A stretch of DNA of 7,144 bases from Phycisphaerae bacterium (lineage in GTDB: Bacteria; Planctomycetota; Phycisphaerae; UBA1845), in the NCBI GenBank assembly GCA_028277545.1, contig JANQGB010001511.1:1-7144 (forward strand), given 5' to 3'. The notes beneath the pieces are model-generated. The model had not been told where the DNA came from. It saw nothing but the letters and a program-made list of their open reading frames with translations, and made no database searches. Shown here one piece after another: positions 1 through 5,344 of this stretch. The translations under genes and the position numbers were made by a program. The first letter of the stretch is position 1, and the number at the start of each line of letters is the position of its first letter.

Positions 1-168
1 ACCTTGCCAGCGGGAGTCTGTCTGGACCGTACCTGCTTGCCGTACTTCGCCGATCTGATCCGCCCGGACTTTGAGGCGGAATACCTGATCTTCGTTGCCG
101 ACCAGTTGGGACCGGCGCGTTTGCACGTGTATGCCTTCGGGCGCGGGGCGGCGCCTCCCACGGATTGA
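1..168 (+). CDS. 3' end of an unrecognised protein-coding gene (partial)
   Basis: Frame 1 is open from the window edge to a TGA at 166-168, giving 55 residues of C-terminus. Most codons end in G or C, as in the clear genes nearby, which supports real coding. The visible tail contains a mixed hydrophobic stretch (LPYFADLIRPDFEAEYLIFV) followed by a short Gly/Ala/Pro-rich end. I see no cofactor motif, CXXCH or membrane segment, and I do not recognise the family. It lies on the same strand as the decaheme cytochrome, with 50 bases between its stop and the preferred cytochrome start, so the two could be co-transcribed and this protein might belong to the same electron-transfer process. That link is only positional. 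Confidence 0.5.
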   Translation, partial: TLPAGVCLDRTCLPYFADLIRPDFEAEYLIFVADQLGPARLHVYAFGRGAAPPTD

Positions 169-218
169 GGCCGCCGCACGCGCCGGTGGAGGCCGGGCCG
201 AGACGCCCGGCGGATCTG

Positions 219-1457
219 ATGTCGAGACGATGGTTACTCGGGTGCCTGGCGACGCTGGCGGTCTGCGGGCTGATGTTCGCCGCCTGCTCGCAGGAGCAGA
301 AGCGCAAGCTGCTGCCGGTGTTCTTTGACGGCGTACCAACGGAGGACTCCGCCGCGTCGTCGTCGTCGGAGGCGCCGGCCACGGACCAGCCCGGCGAGCC
401 CGAACCGGCGCCGCGTAGGGCGTCGCTGCTCGATCCGTCATCGCCGATGGCCACCCAGGTCTCCCACCATCACGCCTTCTTCGCCAGCCGGTGCGACGCC
501 TGTCATGAGCCCGATGTTGCCGTGACCAATGCCCGCTGCACCAGTTGTCATCAGGCCGGTTCGCACCACGGCGCGGAGGTGGACATGACCTGCGGGTCGT
601 GCCACGCGGAGCATTCCGGCCGGCTGGCCGACCTGACCCGCACGCCGACCGATCGCTGCACCGCGTGCCACGACAATGCTCCTTACGAGGAGGAACACGC
701 CGAATTCTCGCTGATCGACGATGCCGCTGCCGCAGCCCGGGCCAAGTATGCCGGCGGCGTGGAGGTGTTTCACTCGATTCACCTCGAAGCGGAGGTGCCC
801 GAGGGCGATCGGGCGGACCAGCCTTTTCATTGCCTGGATTGTCACACGTACGACCCGATGCAGCCGGACACCTTCGGCCGGCCGGACTATGAGCGCGCCT
901 GCCGGTCGTGCCACGAGCTGGCAGTGCACAAGAGCATCCCGGAGACCGACTGGCAGAGTCTGCGCGGCACCCTGCCCCCGGGGGCCGACCCCAACGCCGC
1001 GTTAGTGACGGACGCTCGCTGGCGGGCCTTCGAAGAAAGCGCGCCCGAGGCGGGACAACTGGCGGCCCTGAGCACCGTCCGCGGGAAAATGGCTGAGGAT
1101 GGCCTGGAGGAGTGCTTCCGCTGCCATTCCTTTGTCGACCGCGAGATCGACGGGGATCACTACGCCGTCGTTCCGCCCGCCAGAACGGGTAGCTGGTTCC
1201 GCTGGGGAAGGTTCAGTCACAGCGCCCACGCGTTTCTCGACTGCCAGCGGTGTCACACGCCCGCCGAGGACGCCGAGAGCGACCTGGGACATCCCATGCT
1301 GCCGAACCAGGCGACCTGTGCGGAGTGCCACCGCCAGGGCGGCGTCTCGAACGCCTGTTCGACCTGTCACCTCTTTCACGTGCGCCAGCCGCGCTACGAT
1401 AGTGACACCGTGCGTCAGAAAAGGATCACGGACCTGATCAAGGCTGGCTCGCGGTAG
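219..1457 (+). CDS. Decaheme c-type cytochrome, predicted periplasmic lipoprotein
   Basis: This 412-residue protein is expected to carry electrons outside the cytoplasmic membrane. It contains ten CXXCH haem-attachment motifs, with the first Cys at residues 92, 107, 125, 147, 205, 228, 299, 342, 367 and 380. They fall into groups of four, two, one and three. Many extra histidines can serve as distal ligands, including HHH at 83-85 and an FSHSAH stretch at 332-337 ahead of haem 8, as in cytochrome c3/c7 and paired-CXXCH families. The N-terminus (MSRRWLLGCLATLAVCGLMF) is a short signal peptide ending in a lipobox-like FAAC, with Cys23 as the likely lipidated residue. An acidic, Ser/Pro-rich linker (about 41-75) precedes the haem region. 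ATG 219 is chosen because the signal peptide begins there; an in-frame TTG at 165 would add 18 Arg/Pro-rich residues in front. No strong ribosome binding site is visible. No catalytic domain is seen, so electron shuttle or complex subunit is the safest reading. Confidence 0.9.
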   Translation: MSRRWLLGCLATLAVCGLMFAACSQEQKRKLLPVFFDGVPTEDSAASSSSEAPATDQPGEPEPAPRRASLLDPSSPMATQVSHHHAFFASRCDACHEPDVAVTNARCTSCHQAGSHHGAEVDMTCGSCHAEHSGRLADLTRTPTDRCTACHDNAPYEEEHAEFSLIDDAAAAARAKYAGGVEVFHSIHLEAEVPEGDRADQPFHCLDCHTYDPMQPDTFGRPDYERACRSCHELAVHKSIPETDWQSLRGTLPPGADPNAALVTDARWRAFEESAPEAGQLAALSTVRGKMAEDGLEECFRCHSFVDREIDGDHYAVVPPARTGSWFRWGRFSHSAHAFLDCQRCHTPAEDAESDLGHPMLPNQATCAECHRQGGVSNACSTCHLFHVRQPRYDSDTVRQKRITDLIKAGSR

Positions 1458-1510
1458 GGCGGATGGTGTGGCGCGCATCTTGATGCACCTTATTGGATGG
1501 GTTTGTTGTT

Positions 1511-1539
1511 CCCCACCCCTTGCTGCGCAAGGGATGGGG
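1511..1539. terminator. Stem-loop, possible bidirectional terminator without T tract
   Basis: CCCCACCCCTTGC (1511-1523) pairs with GCAAGGGATGGGG (1527-1539) around a TGC loop: 13 positions, with one C-A mismatch. Its place between two convergent genes fits a bidirectional terminator. However, neither strand has a run of T after the stem; on the - strand the stem is followed by AACAACAAAC. The right arm is also part of the neighbouring tandem repeat, so the hairpin may simply reflect an inverted repeat copy. Confidence 0.35.
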
Positions 1540-1605
1540 CACCCGGCAGGGGGTGGGGCACCCGGCTGCGCAAGAGATGGGGCACCCGGCAAGGGATGGG
1601 GCGCC
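1524..1605. repeat. 43-bp tandem repeat, about two copies, built from a 17-bp G-rich core
   Basis: The core GRGRTGGGGCACCCGGC occurs at 1531-1547, 1550-1566 and 1574-1590, with a truncated fourth copy at 1593-1605. Core starts are spaced 19, 24 and 19 bp apart, which makes a 43-bp higher-order unit (1524-1566, then 1567 to about 1605). Its 24-bp leading halves (1524-1547 and 1567-1590) differ at a single base. Copy two includes a perfect small inverted repeat, GGGTG-GGG-CACCC (1551-1563 approximately). G runs at 1531-1533, 1536-1539, 1549-1553 and 1555-1558 could form a G-quadruplex on the + strand. Such repeats in spacers are probably non-coding; function is unknown. Confidence 0.8.
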
Positions 1606-1624
1606 TTCGCACACGGGCGCGCTG

Positions 1625-2905
1625 TCAATCGTGGCTCTCGAGGCCGAATAGGGTTCGCATGGTTTCGGCGTAGATCATCCCGCGCCCGTCGGCGCCCTTG
1701 GCGTGCAGGGTTCTGGTGGGCTGGTGCAGCACCTTCTTGACCACCCGGTGCAACATCTGCTGGATCAGCTCGCGGTCGTGATCACTGCAGTCTGAGAGTT
1801 TGTTCTGCAGCCAGTTGAACTCGCGTTCGGTAATCTCGCCGAGCCGCTCGGTCAGCGCGGTGATGGCCGGCCCGACGTCCCGGCTGCCTTGCCAGTTCAG
1901 GTAGTCCATCACCGCCGATTCCACGATTCGCTCGGAGTCGGCCACCTTGGACTGGCGATCGGCGGCGTGCTGTTCGGTGACCTGCTGGAGGTCGTCGATG
2001 TTGTAGGCGAAGACCGCCTGCAGCTCGGCGATCTCGGGGGCGATGTCCCGCGGGACGGCCATGTCGATCATCAGCAGCGGGCGATACCGCCGCATCTGGG
2101 GGATGTTTCCGAAGCGTTCCAGCGTGATTATGGGCTGCGATGCGCCGGTGCAACTGAGCACCACGTCCGCCAGGGCAACCAGGTCCACCAGGTCGTCGAA
2201 GGGCCTGGCTTCGGCACCGATCCGCGCGGCCAGTTCCTCCGCCCGGGCGGCGGTGCGATTAGTCACCAGCACACGCCGGGGTTTCATCTCCAGCATATAC
2301 TTGAGCGTTAGCTCACCCATCTCGCCGGCGCCGATCATCAGCACCGTCTTGTCGGTGAATTGCGAGAAAATCTGCTTGGCGAAGTCCACGGCGATGCTGC
2401 CGACGCTGACGCGGCCTTCGGCTATGCGGGTCTTGGTATGAATCTCCTTGGCTACGGCAAAGGCCCGCTGGAAGAGGGCGTCAAGGCGGCGGGGTGCATC
2501 GATCTCGATGGCGCCCTTGGCTACCCTCAAGGCGTTCTTGGCCTGGGCCAATATGCCGGACTCGCCGACGACCATGGAGTCCAGTGAAGCGACTACGCGA
2601 AACAGGTGGCGGACCGCCTCGGCGTCTTCGTGTTGATATAAGGAGGGACTGAACTCGTGGAGCGGAATGTCGCGATGCTCGGCCAGGAAGGCGACGGTGT
2701 CCTGCACCGTGGGCTCGCTGCGTACCGGCCTGGCCAGGTACATTTCCGTGCGGTTGCAGGTGGACAGCAGGATGGCCTCGGCCTGGGGATAGCGGTCGTT
2801 GAACTGGCGCAGGGCACCGGCGCACTGGTCATCGCTGAAGGCCAGCTTCTCCCGGACCGTTACCGGGGCGGTGCGATGATTGCAGCCGACGACGAATGTC
2901 CTCAT
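1625..2905 (-). CDS. hemA: Glutamyl-tRNA reductase
   Basis: HemA reduces glutamate bound to tRNA-Glu, using NADPH, to glutamate-1-semialdehyde, the first committed step of C5-pathway haem and tetrapyrrole synthesis in the cytoplasm. The 426-residue length is typical. The catalytic nucleophile is Cys50 in LLSTCNRTEMY, and His100 is in the position of the conserved active-site histidine. The N-terminal GCNHRTAPVTVREK block is diagnostic. A Rossmann NADPH fold starts at about 187 with IGAGEMG (191-197), and VTNRT (214-218) follows. The helical dimerisation domain occupies about 325-420. The usual GExQILGQ signature reads GESGILAQ at 114-121. ATG 2905 is chosen because family homology begins exactly there and it overlaps the upstream stop as ATGA; an upstream extension to 3061 would only read through the neighbour in another frame. 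No other haem gene follows; the next gene is convergent. GluTR is commonly feedback-controlled by haem, but nothing in the DNA shows this. Confidence 0.96.
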   Translation of the reverse strand: MRTFVVGCNHRTAPVTVREKLAFSDDQCAGALRQFNDRYPQAEAILLSTCNRTEMYLARPVRSEPTVQDTVAFLAEHRDIPLHEFSPSLYQHEDAEAVRHLFRVVASLDSMVVGESGILAQAKNALRVAKGAIEIDAPRRLDALFQRAFAVAKEIHTKTRIAEGRVSVGSIAVDFAKQIFSQFTDKTVLMIGAGEMGELTLKYMLEMKPRRVLVTNRTAARAEELAARIGAEARPFDDLVDLVALADVVLSCTGASQPIITLERFGNIPQMRRYRPLLMIDMAVPRDIAPEIAELQAVFAYNIDDLQQVTEQHAADRQSKVADSERIVESAVMDYLNWQGSRDVGPAITALTERLGEITEREFNWLQNKLSDCSDHDRELIQQMLHRVVKKVLHQPTRTLHAKGADGRGMIYAETMRTLFGLESHD

Positions 2906-3729
2906 TGGTGGACCACGCTCAGCGAGTCGACAATCAGAAAGACGATCACCAGGGCGGCCCCGGTGCCGGTCGCCAGCAGGGCGGCCTTTCGCCCGCGGAA
3001 GCTGGGCACCAGCCAGGTGGCCAGCACACCGGCGGCGTAGGTTCCCCAGAGCACGATACACAGCACGATGAACGCGTCACTCAGCCAGCTTGGCCGCTTC
3101 GAGGCCTCTATGTGGAACATCCGGCAAATGCCGGTAAGCACACCCAGCGTGAAGAACGCGAAGCCCAACATCGTGCACCACCGGCCCAATCGCTCCCAGC
3201 TCTCCAGGGCGGCGAAACGTCCCAGCATCATGGAGGGCCGTTTGCTGCGCAGGGCGCGCAGCAGTGCCAGATAAACGGCACCGGAGACGCCGCCGCAGAC
3301 GAAGAACGTTCCGCCGATCACGATGAATATCTGGTGGACTACGAACCAGGCGGCGGACGGCGCGGTGGCCGTCGGTCTGAACAACATGGTGAACGCCCCG
3401 ACCTGGATGATGGTGGCGATCGGCAGCAGGAAGCTATCCAGTCCCAGGACGGCCCGGTTTCTTCCGGAGAACCACGCCACTGCCGTCAGCAGGGTGGCCA
3501 GGAGGATAGTGCAGTCAAACGTGCTACCCACGGTAGCGTAGACGCCCTGGCTCTCGATCCTCCAGGCGAAAAGCAGAGTGTTGAGCAACACGATGCCCGC
3601 CACTGTCTTGGGCAGGAAGGTGCCGATTCCCTCTGCCTGATAGCGTATGCGGACAGCTATAGTGGCGCTGGCAGCCCCCAGCAGGACGGAGGTGACGACG
3701 ACAAGAAGAAGCTGTCCGCTGGCAATCAT
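2902..3729 (-). CDS. HemX/CcsA-like eight-helix membrane protein (cytochrome c assembly family)
   Basis: This predicted inner-membrane protein of 275 residues precedes hemA, and the two overlap by four bases (ATGA), so they should be translationally coupled. About eight hydrophobic helices are visible, matching the CcsA/HemX fold. Two family-type histidines are kept: His132 (WFVVHQ, start of helix 5) and His274 at the extreme C-terminus (SVVHQ). The tryptophan-rich haem-handling segment between the last helices, usually resembling WSWDPKE, is reduced to WLSDAF at 215-220, and the usual His after the following helix is not evident (WGTYAAG, 228-234). That suggests a HemX-like role, such as affecting GluTR level or membrane placement, rather than a full cytochrome c synthase component. 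ATG 3729 is preferred, with GGAG at 3740-3743 ten bases upstream; an in-frame TTG at 3747 would add six residues (MWRRRA). The family call is good; the exact function is inferred. Confidence 0.82.
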   Translation of the reverse strand: MIASGQLLLVVVTSVLLGAASATIAVRIRYQAEGIGTFLPKTVAGIVLLNTLLFAWRIESQGVYATVGSTFDCTILLATLLTAVAWFSGRNRAVLGLDSFLLPIATIIQVGAFTMLFRPTATAPSAAWFVVHQIFIVIGGTFFVCGGVSGAVYLALLRALRSKRPSMMLGRFAALESWERLGRWCTMLGFAFFTLGVLTGICRMFHIEASKRPSWLSDAFIVLCIVLWGTYAAGVLATWLVPSFRGRKAALLATGTGAALVIVFLIVDSLSVVHQ

Positions 3730-3783
3730 GGCCCGGCGTCTCCACAAATCGGGACGGTTGCGACGGCGTCCGGCTCCGCGCCC

Positions 3784-3812
3784 ATTATATGGGGATTGTA
3801 TCGTCTTGTCTG
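3784..3812 (-). promoter_or_regulatory. Sigma-70-type promoter for the hemX/ccsA-hemA operon
   Basis: On the - strand a perfect TATAAT (-10, complement of 3784-3789) lies exactly 17 bp from CAGACA (-35, complement of 3807-3812; four of six match TTGACA). The start point would be near 3777, leaving a leader of about 48 bases to ATG 3729. The A+T-rich box stands out in GC-rich surroundings. It implies hemA and its partner can be transcribed independently of the signalling operon upstream. Confidence 0.65.
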
Positions 3813-3830
3813 GTTGCGCAAAGAAGTTGA

Positions 3831-3886
3831 CGCTTGCGGCTGGGCGCTAGCGGTTGGATGCTCGCGGCTGGCCGCTTGCGGTTGGC
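3831..3886. repeat. Four contiguous 14-bp tandem repeats upstream of the hemX/ccsA-hemA promoter
   Basis: Units at 3831-3844, 3845-3858, 3859-3872 and 3873-3886 all fit YGCTNGCGGYTGGN (+ strand). Position 10 alternates C, T, C, T, so the array also has a 28-bp period. Each unit begins with a near-palindromic YGCTNGCG. Relative to the predicted start near 3777 on the - strand, the array covers roughly -54 to -109, ending 18 bp from the -35 box. It also lies just beyond the stop of the diguanylate cyclase gene (3893). It could be a binding-site array or a neutral spacer repeat. Confidence 0.8.
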
Positions 3887-3892
3887 CGGGTG

Positions 3893-4876
3893 TCAGCTTT
3901 GCTGTGGGGTGGGCGGCTCACTGCAGACTCTGTTTCTTCCGCGTCGTTTGGCGAGGTAGAGGCTATCGTCGGCCCTGCGGAGCACGTCGTCCCATTGCCC
4001 GGCCAGGGCAGAGGCAACTCCGATGCTGACGGTCACCCGATCGGCGGCGGTACTGGCCGGGTGGGCCAGGTTGAGGTGCCAGATTGACCGCCTGATCTGC
4101 TCAGCCAAGGCACAGGCGCCCGACACGTCCGTCTCGGGAGCCAGGACCACGAACTCCTCGCCGCCGTAACGTCCCACGCTGTCCAGCGCCCGACAGGTCT
4201 GCAACAGGCAGCGCGAGATCTCCTGCAGACACTTGTCGCCCGTCTGGTGTCCCCGGGAGTCGTTGAGCTGCTTGAAGTGATCGACGTCGATCATCAGAAT
4301 GCTGTACACGTGCCGGTATCTCGACGAGCGCTCATGCTCCAGTGTGGCGGCTTCAGAGAAGGCTGTACGATTGAGCAGCTTGGTGAGCGGATCCAGGCGA
4401 TTGGCCTGCTCGAGCTCGATGTTGGCTTCAATGATCAGCTCTGTAAGCCGGGCCTGCTGCTGGGCGAAATCAGCGGCGGTCTTGCGCTGGCGGTAGCGTC
4501 GCCGGGCGGTATCAATGGCCCGCTGCAGGACGTCGGGGTTCAGGTCCCGCTTGGCGATGTATTCGTCCGCCCCTTCCCGGGCCAGTTTCGCGGCGGCGTA
4601 CTCGTCACCGCGGCCGGTCAGTACTACCAGCGGGCGCATGTCGCCCGACGACCGAATGCGCTGCAAGACCTCCAGCCCCGTCCGGGCACCGAGTTCGTAG
4701 TCCAGGAAGGTGACGTCCACGTCCTGCCCGGATAGCCTCTCGATGGCCTGGTCCGGTTCGGTCGAGTGCACGAACTCGATCTCCAGGCCGTAAGCCTGCT
4801 CCAGGTTGCGGCGCAGAAGCTCGGCGTCGCCGGCGTCGTCATCTATCGCGAGAATCTTAAGTTTCTTCGCAGTCAT
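3893..4876 (-). CDS. Response regulator with GGDEF output (REC-GGDEF diguanylate cyclase)
   Basis: This 327-residue cytoplasmic protein should make cyclic di-GMP from two GTP when its receiver is phosphorylated. The REC domain (about 5-125) has the acidic cluster IDDD at 11-14, phospho-acceptor Asp59 (FLDYEL), Thr87 and Lys109. A helical linker (about 126-160) leads to the GGDEF domain, which begins with DPLTKLLNR at 162-170. Metal-binding Asp197 lies in MIDVDHFK. The signature is GGEEF (238-242), an active variant. An RxxD inhibitory site, RALD at 229-232, is placed exactly five residues before it, so product feedback is expected. ATG 4876 has GGTGAG eight bases upstream. It is the last gene of the kinase operon, nine bases after the Rcp1-like regulator. 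The arrangement resembles PleD/WspR-type regulators with a single receiver. I see no degenerate catalytic residue. Confidence 0.94.
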   Translation of the reverse strand: MTAKKLKILAIDDDAGDAELLRRNLEQAYGLEIEFVHSTEPDQAIERLSGQDVDVTFLDYELGARTGLEVLQRIRSSGDMRPLVVLTGRGDEYAAAKLAREGADEYIAKRDLNPDVLQRAIDTARRRYRQRKTAADFAQQQARLTELIIEANIELEQANRLDPLTKLLNRTAFSEAATLEHERSSRYRHVYSILMIDVDHFKQLNDSRGHQTGDKCLQEISRCLLQTCRALDSVGRYGGEEFVVLAPETDVSGACALAEQIRRSIWHLNLAHPASTAADRVTVSIGVASALAGQWDDVLRRADDSLYLAKRRGRNRVCSEPPTPQQS

Positions 4877-4884
4877 CTGTCGAT

Positions 4885-4890
4885 CTCACC
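4885..4890 (-). promoter_or_regulatory. Ribosome binding site of the REC-GGDEF gene, overlapping the upstream stop
   Basis: GGTGAG (complement) sits eight bases before ATG 4876 and contains the TGA stop of the preceding response regulator gene (4886-4888). Termination and re-initiation are therefore likely to be coupled, keeping the two regulators in proportion. Confidence 0.6.
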
Positions 4891-5344
4891 GCGGTGGTAG
4901 CGCAACCAGGTTGAACCAATACACTCCCAGGTTGCGAACGCAGTCGATAAACCCGTCCAGGCTGACCGGCTTGGTGATGACCGAGTTGCAGCCCAGCTCG
5001 TAACTTCGGCGGACGTCCTCGCTCTGCGCCGACGTGGTCAGCACGACGACGGGCACCCGTCGCAGGTCCTGGTTGGCACGGATCTGACCCAGGACCTGTT
5101 TGCCATCCAGCCGGGGCATGTTCAGGTCCAGCAGGACGAGGTCCGGTAGTGGCGAGGTCGCCGGGGCGGCGAAATCGTGACGCCGCAGCAGGTAGTCCAT
5201 GGCCTCCTCGCCGTCCGAGGCGATGCGCAGGTCTGCCTGGAACCCGCCTTCCTCCAGTGCCCGCCGGGTCAACTCCTGGTCGCCCGGATCGTCCTCTACG
5301 AGGAGAACAACGGGGCGTGTGCCATCGGCATTTCGCTCTCGCAT
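4886..5344 (-). CDS. Rcp1-type single-domain response regulator
   Basis: This 152-residue protein is a stand-alone receiver with no DNA-binding or enzymatic output. It has the acidic pocket EDD at 17-19, phospho-acceptor Asp73 (LLDLNMPRLDG), Thr103-Thr104 in VVLTTS, and Lys125-Pro126 (ITKPVSLDGF). The C-terminal YWFNLVALPP and the insertion between the second helix and third strand (about 52-67) are features of the family of Rcp1, the partner of cyanobacterial phytochrome Cph1. The start ATG 5344 is backed by a strong GGAGG. The gene begins inside the 3' end of the kinase gene (49-nt overlap in another frame) and ends nine bases before the diguanylate cyclase. It most likely takes phosphate from the adjacent kinase, acting as a shuttle, a sink, or a signal to a target not seen here. 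Confidence 0.93.
   Translation of the reverse strand: MRERNADGTRPVVLLVEDDPGDQELTRRALEEGGFQADLRIASDGEEAMDYLLRRHDFAAPATSPLPDLVLLDLNMPRLDGKQVLGQIRANQDLRRVPVVVLTTSAQSEDVRRSYELGCNSVITKPVSLDGFIDCVRNLGVYWFNLVALPPR

Larger units (their letters stand above)
1458..1624. other. Convergent intergenic region with repeats and stem-loops
   Basis: This spacer separates the 3' ends of the cytochrome gene (+) and hemA (-), so it should hold terminators for both. It contains a small hairpin at 1473-1488 (GCGCAT, CTTG loop, ATGCAC, one C-A mismatch), a larger stem-loop at 1511-1539 and a GC-rich tandem repeat at 1524-1605. None is followed by a clear T tract on either strand, so termination here may be structural or Rho-dependent. 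No credible open reading frame is present. Confidence 0.7.
3730..3892. other. Spacer between the signalling operon and the haem operon
   Basis: This 163-bp stretch contains the leader and promoter of the hemX/ccsA-hemA operon and the four 14-bp repeats. No intrinsic terminator with a T tract follows the diguanylate cyclase stop, so some read-through from the signalling genes into the haem genes is possible. No open frame of its own is convincing. Confidence 0.6.

Noticed and set aside
165..218. TTG 165 as the start of the cytochrome, overlapping the upstream stop as TTGA
   Set aside because: It would put 18 Arg/Pro-rich residues before a well-formed lipoprotein signal peptide; ATG 219 begins the signal peptide itself.
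438..929. A 163-codon open frame on the - strand inside the cytochrome gene
   Set aside because: It mirrors the decaheme coding sequence, where ten CXXCH motifs show the true frame.
1524..1605. CRISPR array
   Set aside because: The repeats are contiguous or nearly so, degenerate, and have no unique spacers of constant length.
1002..1628. A 208-codon - strand open frame crossing the convergent spacer
   Set aside because: It runs antisense to the cytochrome and through the tandem repeat; no start signal or recognisable domain.
2906..3061. A 52-residue N-terminal extension of HemA
   Set aside because: The added residues are Arg/Gly/Pro-rich out-of-frame reading of the HemX/CcsA-like gene, and family homology begins at ATG 2905, which forms an ATGA overlap.
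3831..3892. Intrinsic terminator after the diguanylate cyclase gene
   Set aside because: GC-rich repeats can form only short 4-bp pairings such as GCGG/CCGC, and no T tract follows on the - strand.
2896..4029. A 377-codon open frame on the + strand
   Set aside because: It is antisense to the HemX/CcsA-like gene, its promoter and the diguanylate cyclase end; its product is Gln/Gly/His-rich low-complexity sequence with no family character.
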